Assembly (NCBI GenBank): GCA_016179185.1
Contig: JACORW010000023.1
Coordinates: forward strand, 1-41,047
Source: Gammaproteobacteria bacterium
Lineage (GTDB): Bacteria > Pseudomonadota > Gammaproteobacteria > Eutrophobiales > Eutrophobiaceae
Length of the DNA: 41,047 bases
Direction of reading: 5' to 3'
Each line of letters begins with the position of its first letter. Position 1 is the first letter of the stretch. This document shows positions 26,005 through 33,934 of this stretch, piece by piece. The position numbers and the translations under genes are program-made. A model generated the notes under the pieces. That model did not search any database, was not told where the DNA came from, and saw nothing but the letters and a program-made list of their open reading frames with translations.

Positions 26005-26111
26005 TGTGGGGCCGACTTTAGTCGGCCATCATCAATCCCGGCCGGGTAAACCCGGCCCCACAAGATTCACAACCAACCGAGTCACTCCTGTGGGGCCGGC
26101 TTCAGTCGGCC
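26005..26111. repeat. Extragenic palindromes between maiA and the enoyl-CoA hydratase gene
   Basis: Three arms of the same family: TGTGGGGCCGACTTTAGTCG at 26005, GGCCGGGTAAACCCGGCC followed by CCACAAG at about 26040-26063, and TGTGGGGCCGGCTTCAGTCG at 26089. The first and third differ from other copies by compensatory changes (GCCGAC/GTCGGC), which keep the stem. The block lies between two convergent genes. Confidence 0.9.
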
Positions 26112-26121
26112 ATCATTGCAG

Positions 26122-26898
26122 TCAATCGCCGTTGAATTCCGGTTTGCGCTTTTCCAGGAACGCCTCGATGCCTTCCCTGCAATCGGCGCTGTCTATGCAA
26201 AGGTGCTGCAGCGCCGCCTCCTCCCCGATGGCCTGGGCGTAGTCCCATCGCCCGGCGCCGCGCATCAATTGTTTGGATCGCGCCAACGCCAGCGGCGCGC
26301 GCCGGGACAGGTCATGGGCCCAGGTACGCGCTGCGTCCGCCACTTTGTCGTCCTGCGCCAGCCGGTTTGCCAGCCCCAATGACAGGCAGTCGGCGGCGGG
26401 CAACTTTTCACATTCGATCGCCATTTGATAGGCGCGCCGGTAGCCCAGCGCGCGGGCCAGCAGCCAGGTGGCGCCGCCGTCCGGAATCAGCCCGATATTG
26501 GCAAACGGAGACAGCAGGAAGGCGTTCTCTCCCATGACCACCAGATCGCAGACCAGGGCATAGGACAATCCGATCCCCGCGGCGAATCCATTAACGGCGG
26601 CGATCACCGGCTTGGCCATGTCACGGAGATTCAACAGGCTGGGCCCGTATTCCCCGTTCAGGGACCGTTCCACGTCGGCGCCGTTTCCGAATCCCGCCTT
26701 CAGGTCGGCGCCGGCGCTGAAACAGCGCCCCGCCCCGGTCAAGACGACGACGCGGACCGCGGCATCGTCCCGCGCCCGGTCCGTGGCTTCGATCAATTTG
26801 AGCCGCATGTCCTGGTTGAAGGCATTCAGCGACTCGGGACGATTCAGCGTGATGATGGCGATGCTTGCGTCGCGCTCGTACAGAATCGGTTCAGTCAT
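26122..26898 (-). CDS. Enoyl-CoA hydratase/isomerase family protein
   Basis: A 258-residue crotonase-fold protein. The two oxyanion-hole strands are SAGADLKAG and NGFAAGIGLSYALVCD. NIGLIPDGGATWLL (135-148) carries an Asp (D140) where PaaG-type isomerases have their catalytic Asp, rather than the Glu pair of classical hydratases. This suggests an isomerase or PaaG-like activity on an aromatic or unsaturated acyl-CoA (inference). It lies convergent with maiA and divergent from acetoacetate-CoA ligase. The neighbourhood favours a role in aromatic or fatty-acyl CoA catabolism. The ribosome site is weak, and MTEPILYERD is a usual N-terminus. Confidence 0.88.
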   Translation of the reverse strand: MTEPILYERDASIAIITLNRPESLNAFNQDMRLKLIEATDRARDDAAVRVVVLTGAGRCFSAGADLKAGFGNGADVERSLNGEYGPSLLNLRDMAKPVIAAVNGFAAGIGLSYALVCDLVVMGENAFLLSPFANIGLIPDGGATWLLARALGYRRAYQMAIECEKLPAADCLSLGLANRLAQDDKVADAARTWAHDLSRRAPLALARSKQLMRGAGRWDYAQAIGEEAALQHLCIDSADCREGIEAFLEKRKPEFNGD

Positions 26899-27011
26899 GG
26901 GGGCATCCAGTATTGTTGAGATCAGCCGATTACGGTTACGAATTTCCGCACAGATTCATAATCCCACAAAATCCTGCCCGCCGGATCATTCTCCGCCGAC
27001 CATCTTCCGCC

Positions 27012-27041
27012 TTGACAGCGGGCGGGCCGGACTTCTATATA
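27012..27041 (+). promoter_or_regulatory. Strong sigma70-like promoter abutting the aacS start codon
   Basis: TTGACA at 27012-27017 and TATATA at 27036-27041 are separated by 18 bp. Transcription should start near 27047-27049, two to four bases before the ATG at 27051. No ribosome-binding sequence precedes that ATG, so the mRNA may be leaderless. Confidence 0.6.
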
Positions 27042-27050
27042 CCTCGCCTC

Positions 27051-29012
27051 ATGAGCCTCCTGTGGCAGCCCTCCCCGCGTCACGTTGAATCCGCCCGGAT
27101 CACCGCGTTTCGCCGCCTCGCCGGCGAGCGCGCCGGGCGCGAGTTCACCGATTACGCCACACTGCATGCGTGGTCCATCTCGGATCGCGCGGCATTCTGG
27201 TCCGCGGTGTGGGATTTCTGCGGCGTCATCGCCTCGCAGCGCGGCGAGCGCGCGCTGGTGGACGGGGACCGCATGCCCGGCGCCCGCTTCTTTCCCGATG
27301 CGCGGCTGAATTTTGCCGAAAACCTGCTGCGCTGCCGCGACGATGGCGACGCGATCGTTTTTCAATGCGAGAACGGCACCGGCGCACGCCTGTCCTGGCG
27401 CGAGCTTCATGACGAGGTTTCGCGCACCGCGCAGTGTTTCCGTGCGGCCGGCATCCGGCCCGGCGACCGCATCGCCGCCATGCTGCCGAACATTCCGGAG
27501 GCAGTCGTCGCCGCGCTCGCCGCCGCCGCGGCCGGCGCCGTATGGTCCTCCTGCTCTCCGGACTTCGGCGCACAGGGCGTGCTCGATCGGTTCCGGCAGA
27601 TCGAGCCGAAATTGCTCATCACCTGCGACGGGTATTTTTACAACGGCCGGCAGATCGATACCATTGACAATGTGCGCGAGGTAGCGGCCGGGCTGCCGGA
27701 CGTGAAGCAAGTGCTGCTCGTGCCGTTTCTGCGCAATACCACCGGCGCGACACTGACTACCGGCGGCATCCCGCGTACACGGCTGCTGGCCGAAGCCGTG
27801 ACAAGATTCACCCCGGGCGAAATCGAGTTTAACCAGCTTCCGTTTTCGCATCCGCTGTACATCCTGTTCTCCAGCGGCACCACCGGGCTGCCCAAGTGCA
27901 TCGTGCACAGTGCCGGCGGAACCCTGCTCCAGCATCTGAAGGAACATCAACTGCATTTCGACGTCCGGCCCGATGACCGGGTGTTCTGGTTCACGACGCT
28001 CGGCTGGATGATGTGGAACTGGCTCGTGTCCGCGCTGGCCTCCGAGGCGAAAGTGCTGCTGTTCGACGGCGCGCCGACTTACCCGGACGGCAACGTGCTG
28101 TTCGACTTTGCCGATCAGGAACGCATGACACACCTGGGCGTATCGGCGAAGTACATCCAGTCCATCGAGAAGGCAGGCGTGACGCCGGCGCGGACCCACC
28201 AGTTGTCCGCGCTGCGGATCATCGGCTCCACCGGCTCCACGCTTTTGCCCGAGTCCTTCGATTACGTGTACCGCGACGTCAAGAAAGATGTGTGCCTGTC
28301 ATCGTTTTCCGGCGGCACGGACATCATCTCCGGGTTCGTCGGCGGCGGTCCCGCGCTGCCGGTGCACCGCGGCGAGATCCAGGCCCGGACGCTGGGCATG
28401 GCCGTGGAGATCTGGAACGATGCCGGAAAGAAATTGATCGGAGAGAAGGGCGAGCTGGTCTGCACGCGCGCCTTCCCGTCCATGCCCATCGGCTTCTGGA
28501 ATGACGGCGACGGCGCGCGCTATCGCGCCGCGTACTTCGAGAAATTTCCCGGCGTCTGGGCCCACGGCGATTACGCCGAGGAAACGCCCGATGGCGGATA
28601 CATTATATATGGGCGGTCCGACGCCACCCTGAACCCCGGCGGCGTACGCATCGGCACGGCGGAGCTGTACCGGCAGGTGGAACGATTCGAAGAAGTGGTG
28701 GAAAGCGTAGCCGTCGGCCAGGAGTGGGACGGCGACACGCGCATCGTGCTGTTCGTCGTGTTGCGGGACGGCAGGACGCTGGACGAGGGCCTGGTCGCGC
28801 GCTTGAAAGCGCAGATCCGCGACGGCGCCAGTCCGCGGCACGTGCCGGCGAAGATCCTGCAAGTCGCGGAAATCCCCCGCACGCGCAACGGCAAGATCAC
28901 CGAACTTGCGATCCGCGACGTCGTGCACGGGCGGCCGGTGACGAACGCCGAGGCGCTGGCGAATCCCCAGGCGCTGGAACATTTCCGCGGCCGGGCGGAA
29001 CTGCAGACCTGA
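27051..29012 (+). CDS. aacS: Acetoacetate-CoA ligase
   Basis: A 653-residue adenylate-forming enzyme with the acetoacetyl-CoA synthetase layout. The N-terminal ACS-type domain has WSAVWDFCGV and PGARFFPDARLNFAENLL. The P-loop is YILFSSGTTGLPKCIVH, followed by FWFTTLGWMMWNWLVSAL and SGGTDIISGFVGG. The hinge is YIIYGRSDATLNPGGVRIG, and the C-terminal acetylation-prone lysine lies in PRTRNGKITELAI. It makes acetoacetyl-CoA from acetoacetate, ATP and CoA, and thereby consumes the acetoacetate released by FahA a few genes away. The ATG at 27051 matches the family N-terminus (MSLLWQPSP). The open frame upstream to 26865 lacks homology. It probably has its own promoter. Confidence 0.95.
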   Translation: MSLLWQPSPRHVESARITAFRRLAGERAGREFTDYATLHAWSISDRAAFWSAVWDFCGVIASQRGERALVDGDRMPGARFFPDARLNFAENLLRCRDDGDAIVFQCENGTGARLSWRELHDEVSRTAQCFRAAGIRPGDRIAAMLPNIPEAVVAALAAAAAGAVWSSCSPDFGAQGVLDRFRQIEPKLLITCDGYFYNGRQIDTIDNVREVAAGLPDVKQVLLVPFLRNTTGATLTTGGIPRTRLLAEAVTRFTPGEIEFNQLPFSHPLYILFSSGTTGLPKCIVHSAGGTLLQHLKEHQLHFDVRPDDRVFWFTTLGWMMWNWLVSALASEAKVLLFDGAPTYPDGNVLFDFADQERMTHLGVSAKYIQSIEKAGVTPARTHQLSALRIIGSTGSTLLPESFDYVYRDVKKDVCLSSFSGGTDIISGFVGGGPALPVHRGEIQARTLGMAVEIWNDAGKKLIGEKGELVCTRAFPSMPIGFWNDGDGARYRAAYFEKFPGVWAHGDYAEETPDGGYIIYGRSDATLNPGGVRIGTAELYRQVERFEEVVESVAVGQEWDGDTRIVLFVVLRDGRTLDEGLVARLKAQIRDGASPRHVPAKILQVAEIPRTRNGKITELAIRDVVHGRPVTNAEALANPQALEHFRGRAELQT

Positions 29013-29027
29013 ATCCGCGAAGCACCC

Positions 29028-29303
29028 TTGTGGGGCCGGGCCGCTCCGGACGTCCTGTCCTCGCGCGGCATACCCCACGTCCTATGGGTAGCCGCTCCGG
29101 ACATCCTGTCCTCGGCTTTGGCTCCTGCGTCGCCCTACCGCCTACATCCATGTAGGCGTCTCGCGGCATTTCCCACGTCCTGTGGGTCGTTTACCCGGCC
29201 GCGATGCTGATGAATTTCAGATACTGATGGCCGGCTGAAGCAGGCCCCACAAGAACTGGAAAGTGAAGGCGAACTTGTGGGGCCGGGTTTACCCGGCCGC
29301 GAT
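29028..29303. repeat. Extragenic palindrome region, with one copy interrupted
   Basis: CTTGTGGGGCCGGG (to 29040) and TTTACCCGGCCGCGATG (from 29190) are the two halves of one family member, now 149 bp apart. The intact copy at 29275-29303 reads CTTGTGGGGCCGGG directly followed by TTTACCCGGCCGCGATG. Between them, at 29229-29252, is GGCCGGCTGAAGCAGGCC followed by CCACAA, a member in the opposite direction. The block lies between aacS and the WYL gene. Confidence 0.88.
29041..29189. mobile_element. 149-bp hairpin-array element inserted in a palindrome
   Basis: The insert carries two direct repeats (CCGCTCCGGAC at 29041 and 29092) and at least five small hairpins whose loops follow RTCCW. They are GGAC-GTCCT-GTCC (29048-29060), CCCA around GTCCT (29074-29088), GGAC-ATCCT-GTCC (29099-29111), CGCCTAC-ATCCAT-GTAGGCG (29139-29158) and CCCAC-GTCCT-GTGGG (29172-29186). 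It has no ORF and no clear target-site duplication. It resembles non-coding extragenic repeat arrays rather than an insertion sequence. Confidence 0.6.
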
Positions 29304-29349
29304 GCGGCCTTGTACCCCGATCCGGCGTAAATTTGACTACACTTGCGCG

Positions 29350-30420
29350 ATGGATCGCTTCGATCGGATCTTTGCCCTGCACCGGATCCTCGCCGGGCGG
29401 CGCACGCCCATCTCCCGGCAGGAGTTGCAGGAAAAACTGGAATGCTCCCGCGCTACCATCGGTCGGCTCATCGAAGACATGCGTGCTTTCCTGAGCGCGC
29501 CCATCGAATACGACCGCGAGCACAACGGCTACCGCTACAACCACGCCGAAGCGGAGATGTACGAACTCCCCGGCCTGTGGCTGAATTCCTCCGAACTCTT
29601 CGCCCTGCTCGTCTCGCAGAAACTGCTCGCCGAGGTACAGCCGGGCCTGCTCGCGCCGCAGCTCGACCCCCTGCGGGAGCGCATCCACGGCATCCTGCGC
29701 ACCCGCCGCGTCGGACATCCACAGACGGAACGGCGCATCCGTATCCTGCAGATGGCGGCGCGCCCGGCCGACCTGGAGAAGTTCCAGAAGATCGCCACTG
29801 CCCTGCTGGACCGCAGGCAACTGCACATCTTCTACCGCGGCCGGGCGCGGGATGAATTTTCCGAACGCGACGTTTCGCCGCAGCGGTTGGTCTACTACCG
29901 TGACAACTGGTACCTGGACGCCTGGTGCCACTGGCGCCGGGGGCTGCGCAGTTTCTCCGTGGATCGGATGGAACCGCGCTACGTTTCGGAAGATCCTGCG
30001 CGCGAAGTTGACGAGGAGTCGCTCGAAGCGCATTACACCGCGGCTTACGGCATCTTCGCCGGCCCCGCCGATAAGACGGCGATCCTGCGTTTCAGTTCGA
30101 AGGCGGCCAAGTGGGTCGCCGACGAACATTGGCATTCAAAGCAGGCGGGAAAGATGCTGCCTTCCGGTGAATACGAATTGCGCGTGCCCTACGGCAATCC
30201 CACGGAACTCATCATGGACATCCTGAAATACGGCGAGCGCGTGGAAGTCATGGCGCCGGCGGCGCTGCGGCGCGAAGTGGCGCGGCGACTGCGGGAGGCG
30301 GCGGAGGGCTACCGATCAGTTAAGTTGACCGTGAGCCCAAAAGTACACAGGGGTCAGAGCTTCAGCTCTGACCCCAATCCGACGATTATCAAACCAGGCA
30401 AGGCGGCAGGCACGTCGTGA
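29350..30420 (+). CDS. WYL-domain transcriptional regulator (YafY/DeoR type)
   Basis: A 356-residue regulator. An N-terminal winged helix (MDRFDRIFALHRILAGRR, then ISRQELQEKLECSRATIGRLIEDMR) is followed by the WYL domain (FYRGRARDEFSERDVSPQRLVYYRDNWYLDAWCHWRRGLRSFSVDRM). A WCX-like C-terminal dimerisation/ligand region follows, with LRVPYGNPTELIMDILKYGERVEVMAP. WYL proteins bind nucleic acids or nucleotides and often control defence or DNA-damage genes. The ATG at 29350 gives the family N-terminus. An upstream start would run through a palindrome. The last 34 residues after LREAAEGY are encoded by a repeat hairpin and look like a non-native tail. Its target is unknown, and the adjacent stretch is accessory. 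Confidence 0.9.
   Translation: MDRFDRIFALHRILAGRRTPISRQELQEKLECSRATIGRLIEDMRAFLSAPIEYDREHNGYRYNHAEAEMYELPGLWLNSSELFALLVSQKLLAEVQPGLLAPQLDPLRERIHGILRTRRVGHPQTERRIRILQMAARPADLEKFQKIATALLDRRQLHIFYRGRARDEFSERDVSPQRLVYYRDNWYLDAWCHWRRGLRSFSVDRMEPRYVSEDPAREVDEESLEAHYTAAYGIFAGPADKTAILRFSSKAAKWVADEHWHSKQAGKMLPSGEYELRVPYGNPTELIMDILKYGERVEVMAPAALRREVARRLREAAEGYRSVKLTVSPKVHRGQSFSSDPNPTIIKPGKAAGTS
30350..30375. repeat. GGGGTCAGAGC hairpin inside the WYL gene 3' end
   Basis: GGGGTCAGAGC (30350-30360), loop TTCA and GCTCTGACCCC (30365-30375) form a perfect 11-bp stem. It shares its GGGGTCAGA core with the palindrome at 10810. It lies within the last 70 bases of the WYL reading frame. Confidence 0.85.
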
Positions 30421-30548
30421 AACTGGCCAGCTTCACCGCCATTGTGGCGGCACTGCAGAAGGTTCTGCGCCGATCCTATCTGTCACCGGAAGAGATCCGC
30501 GCGCTGCGGGAAAGATCAGGCGCCGATAAAATTCGCGGCGGCCAGTGA
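30417..30548 (+). pseudogene. 43-residue ORF, possible nucleotidyltransferase N-terminal remnant
   Basis: GTG at 30417 overlaps the WYL stop by four bases (GTGA). The product is 43 residues, beginning MKLASFTAIVAALQKV and ending SGADKIRGGQ. The first 15 residues resemble the start of small AbiEii/MNT-type nucleotidyltransferase proteins that couple to an upstream gene. The conserved GG motif that should follow is missing, so an internal deletion is suspected. It may instead be a real small coupled ORF. Recognition rests on a short match and is weak. Confidence 0.3.
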
Positions 30549-30660
30549 CCCTTCAAACCCTGCCGAATCGCAGCGCAAAATCAATGCGGCGGGAGGGCAG
30601 ACCAAACCGCGGTCGACGCCGCGTTGATCCAGCGCATACTCCATCCACCGGGCATTTGAG

Positions 30661-32415
30661 ATGCAGAAACCGCCTCTTGCTCGTTTGATTACGACGAGGC
30701 GTCTCCAGAACCTGGCTGGCGAACGCTCCTACAAACGCGGCTGTGCGTACTTCGAGGCAGGCGCGGTGGAACGTCTGGTCGTACGTAAGGAAAGAATCAC
30801 CGCCCGCGTTACCGGTTCCGAACTTTACACTATCAAACTGTGGCCTGAGGGTCGCGACCTTGATTGGGACTGCACCTGCCCGATGGGCGAAGACGGTGCT
30901 TTCTGCAAGCACGCTGTAGCCACCTGTCTGGCCTGGCTCGCAGCCCGGAAAGAGGGAACCGCAGTCGACACCGATTCGGACCTGGAGATCCTCCGCCAGC
31001 ATCTCGAACACCGCGACAAATCCGACCTGGTCGAAATCATCCTGGCGCGCGCCGAAGAAGACGAGCCATTCGCCACAGCGTTGTTGATCGACGCCCAGCG
31101 TCAAGGCGTCACCAACCCAATCGCGGTCCACAAACTCATCCGCGACGCGCTCTCCGCGCGCGGCTTCATCGACTACCGGCACATGCGGACCTTCGCCGCC
31201 CGCGCAGCGGTGATCCCAGAATTGCTGCGTGGGCTGCTCCGAGGCAAGAACGCCGGAACCGCCCTGGAACTGGCCACAGACGCCGCCCACAGAGGGCTGA
31301 AGACTCTGCTGCAAGCAGACGATTCGGACGGCGTGTTAGGCGGGATCGTGTCGGACATCGCGGCGATACACCTGGAAGCCGCCCGCAAGAGTCGCCTGGC
31401 ACCGGAAAAACTCGCCGAGATGTTATTCAGCCTTCAATGCGCCGATGGTTTCGGCTTCTTCACTCTCGAAAGCTATCTGCCCCTCCTCGACAAACCCGGT
31501 CTCGCCGCCTACCACAAACTGGCGACGCAGGTCTGGAACAAGATCCCGGCGCTCGTCCGCGGAGATGACAAGCTCGACGAGGAAGACAATCACCGCTTCG
31601 AGATCTCGCACATCATGCAGACCCTGGCGAAGCTGGACGGCAACACCGACGCCCTGATCGAGGTTCTGCGCCGGGACCTCACGCAACCCTGGCATTATCT
31701 GAAAATTGCCGAGCTGCTCGCCCAGGTCGGCCGGCATGACGAGGCATTGCAGTGGGCCGAACAAGGCAGCGCCGCCTTTGCCGGACAACTCATGCATCCA
31801 CTCGACGATTTCCTGGTCGCGGCCTACCAGCGTGTAAAACGCCACGACGACGCCATCGCCCTGCGCTGGTCGCGCTTCGAGGCACACCCCTCGCTAAATG
31901 CGTACCAGCAACTCAAGGCTGCCGCAGACAAGATCAAAGACTGGCCCGCGTGGCGGGGAAGGGCCTTGGTCGCACTGAACAAGAAGAGGTCAGCGATGGG
32001 CCGCAGAGGGAAACCCGGCGCATGGGTGGGAACGGATGACGGGGGAACCGTCCTGGTGCAGATCCATCTGTGGGAAGGCAACCCACGCGCCGCGGAGGAA
32101 ATGGCGCGCAAGACATCGTGCCATGCGCTGCTCTGGCTGGATATTGCCAAGGCGCTGGAAACCGACAGCCCGGAAGAAGCCATCGCCATCTACCAGGCGC
32201 AGATCGAACCCATCGTGAACCGCACGAGCAACGATGCCTACGACGAAGCAACTAGAATCGCCAGCCGCGTGCGTGAACTGATGGTCAAAGCGGGCCGTGC
32301 GGGCGAGTTCAATCCCTGGCTCGACCGCCTCCGCACGCTGCACAAAGCGAAGCGGAATTTCATGCAGCGGTTGCAGCGGTTCGCGGGAGAAAGCCTTGCA
32401 ATCATACCGCCATGA
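30661..32415 (+). CDS. SWIM zinc-finger protein
   Basis: A 584-residue protein. An N-terminal SWIM zinc finger (about residues 75-95) reads DCTCPMGEDGAFCKHAVA, giving the CxC-x8-CxH ligand set. The rest is a long helical, TPR-like region (LLAQVGRHDEALQWAEQG, AIAIYQAQIEPIVNRTSNDAYDEA). SWIM domains bind DNA or proteins. Proteins of this layout are common in bacteria and have no settled function. The stop overlaps the start of the following gene by four bases (ATGA), so the two proteins are made together. No strong ribosome site precedes the ATG, but the first residues (MQKPPLARLITTRRLQNLAGERSY) fit the family start. Confidence 0.9.
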   Translation: MQKPPLARLITTRRLQNLAGERSYKRGCAYFEAGAVERLVVRKERITARVTGSELYTIKLWPEGRDLDWDCTCPMGEDGAFCKHAVATCLAWLAARKEGTAVDTDSDLEILRQHLEHRDKSDLVEIILARAEEDEPFATALLIDAQRQGVTNPIAVHKLIRDALSARGFIDYRHMRTFAARAAVIPELLRGLLRGKNAGTALELATDAAHRGLKTLLQADDSDGVLGGIVSDIAAIHLEAARKSRLAPEKLAEMLFSLQCADGFGFFTLESYLPLLDKPGLAAYHKLATQVWNKIPALVRGDDKLDEEDNHRFEISHIMQTLAKLDGNTDALIEVLRRDLTQPWHYLKIAELLAQVGRHDEALQWAEQGSAAFAGQLMHPLDDFLVAAYQRVKRHDDAIALRWSRFEAHPSLNAYQQLKAAADKIKDWPAWRGRALVALNKKRSAMGRRGKPGAWVGTDDGGTVLVQIHLWEGNPRAAEEMARKTSCHALLWLDIAKALETDSPEEAIAIYQAQIEPIVNRTSNDAYDEATRIASRVRELMVKAGRAGEFNPWLDRLRTLHKAKRNFMQRLQRFAGESLAIIPP

Positions 32416-32807
32416 ATCCTCAAACGAAGTTGCCTGAACCGAAACGCCCGGCATTTAACCATGCCCGAGAACACCGCATCGAACAGGAGATCGTCGCCGA
32501 TGCCTATACGTCCGAGGAGCGCGCGATCAGCTGGCACTGCTACCTCGACGACAAGCTGCGCTTCCCTTTCAAGGCGAAGTGCATTGCAGCGCGCGAAATT
32601 TCGCCTCTCAAGAAAGGCGAGGAAATCGAGGTGCTCGGCATGGCCTCTGAAGACGACTGCATGCATGAAATGTTCGTATCGATCCGGTTCGCTGGCCGCA
32701 AGCTCGGCGTGCCGCTCGCGCAGATCGAACCGATCGGCGCGGACGCGGCAACGCGCGAGGCGGTGGCGGACTGGCGCTACTGGCAGCGGATGGGGAGGGA
32801 GTTCTGA
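32412..32807 (+). CDS. CcbP-like calcium-binding protein
   Basis: A 131-residue acidic protein resembling the cyanobacterial calcium-binding protein CcbP (Pfam Calci_bind_CcbP). The pattern REHRIEQEIVADAYTSEERAISWHCYLDDKL, then FPFKAKCIA, then LKKGEEIEVLGMASEDDCMHEMFV and ADWRYW is the family's. CcbP binds Ca2+ through acidic surface residues, without EF hands, and lowers free Ca2+ in heterocyst-forming cells. The role here is unknown. The ATG overlaps the SWIM gene stop by four bases. This SWIM/CcbP pairing suggests a functional link. Confidence 0.85.
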   Translation: MNPQTKLPEPKRPAFNHAREHRIEQEIVADAYTSEERAISWHCYLDDKLRFPFKAKCIAAREISPLKKGEEIEVLGMASEDDCMHEMFVSIRFAGRKLGVPLAQIEPIGADAATREAVADWRYWQRMGREF

Positions 32808-32951
32808 AAAGGCCATGGCGGAATATTGCTTCGTCCAATCCGGAAGGTCAGAGTGGCAGATCAGCGCGAGCGGCCGCTGCCGCCGGGCCGTCTGGCGGAA
32901 CTTACGCGTGGCGGATAGAATCCTTACTTGGTATTACTCTGGAGCAACCTG

Positions 32952-33212
32952 ATGACAACGATATCCGTAACCAGCAAGGGCCAGGTCACTATCCCCAAAC
33001 GGATCAGGCACGCACTTGGCATCACACCTGGAAGCAAGGTCGAGTTCGATCTTGCTCAGGGCGGTGCCCGCGTCAGATTGGTGAAAAAGCAGGTCCCGTC
33101 GCGCGTAGAGGAAGGCCCGGCAATTCTGGACTATACGGGCCCACGGATTCCCACGGCACGGATGCATGGGGGTTTCGCGATGAAGAAGGTGGCAGGGCGT
33201 GCGCGCCGTTGA
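32952..33212 (+). CDS. AbrB/MazE-type antitoxin (first VapB-like)
   Basis: An 86-residue protein with an N-terminal swapped-hairpin AbrB domain: SVTSKGQVTIPKRIRHALGITPGSKVEF. The C-terminal tail is basic (MKKVAGRARR) and would wrap the toxin. A GGAG lies eight bases before the ATG at 32952. The end overlaps the toxin gene by 14 bases. AbrB-type antitoxins bind their own promoter and neutralise the PIN toxin. The upstream TCCTTAC resembles the operator half-site of the second module. Confidence 0.9.
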   Translation: MTTISVTSKGQVTIPKRIRHALGITPGSKVEFDLAQGGARVRLVKKQVPSRVEEGPAILDYTGPRIPTARMHGGFAMKKVAGRARR

Positions 33213-33600
33213 TACAAACATACTCGCCCGCTACTACCTGCGGGACGACCCGGCGCAGGCTCGTCTCGCCGAAAAGCTCCTCGCCGCCGGCGGCGTGTTC
33301 GTTCCCAAAACTGTCTTGCTTGAGCTCGAGTGGGTACTGCGCTCAGTGGCCGAGCAGCCAGCGGGAAAGGTAGCGGACTGCCTTGCGCACCTGATCGCCC
33401 TGCCAGAAGTCACGATCGAGGATCATGGGCAGGTGGAAGTCGCATTGCGTCATTGCCGGGAGGGTGCCGACTTTGCTGACGCGCTGCATCACGCGGCAAG
33501 CCATGCATGCAGCGAAGTCCTTACGTTCGACGACCGGCGTTACGTGCGCCGGGCGGCAAAGCTGAAGTTCAAGCCACCCGTCCGGTTGTTGGTGGATTAA
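33199..33600 (+). CDS. PIN-domain toxin (first VapC-like)
   Basis: A 133-residue PIN-domain ribonuclease. The metal-binding acids are visible: the Asp of RAVDTNILARYY near the N-terminus, the Glu of LLELEWVLR, the Asp of DFADALHHAASHA and the Asp of LTFDDRRYVRRA. VapC-type toxins cleave tRNA or rRNA to stop translation. The start is a GTG at 33199 inside the antitoxin gene, so translation is coupled. The gene is complete. Together with 32952-33212 it forms an intact type II module. Confidence 0.93.
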   Translation: MRAVDTNILARYYLRDDPAQARLAEKLLAAGGVFVPKTVLLELEWVLRSVAEQPAGKVADCLAHLIALPEVTIEDHGQVEVALRHCREGADFADALHHAASHACSEVLTFDDRRYVRRAAKLKFKPPVRLLVD

Positions 33601-33934
33601 TCGGCAACCCCGACCTCAATCCCTGGCGGAAAAGGCCATCGACTGGGTACAGCGGCCGGAATCGCGGCTGTGACTATGGGCCAGGATCGGCGGATGACCT
33701 GCCTTCCGGAACACTGTCCCGATGTGGATACCCTGCGTTACCGCGTCCACGCCCAAAGCGCATTCACACTGCCCTGCGGGAAATCATTGGCGCCGACTGG
33801 GTGCTGTCGCGCATCCAGCGCGAGGGCGAGACCGCCGGATTTGAGCGGATCCAGTTGCAGGCCAGCGCCCGGGTTTCCCCGGAATTGAAGTCATAAAGGG
33901 GTCGGAGTGGCGGAACGATCGCTTGCGTATTGCT
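33601..33934. other. Gap between the two toxin-antitoxin modules
   Basis: 334 bases with no gene I can support. One plus-strand frame stays open to a stop near 33896 and ends with a protein-like stretch (IGADWVLSRIQREGETAGFE), but it has no ribosome site or recognisable family. It may be the tail of a deleted gene. Confidence 0.5.

Noticed and set aside
32815-32951. 45-codon ORF between the CcbP-like gene and the first antitoxin
   Set aside because: It starts with ATGGCGGAATATTGC but lacks a ribosome site and a recognisable product. The space more likely holds the antitoxin promoter.
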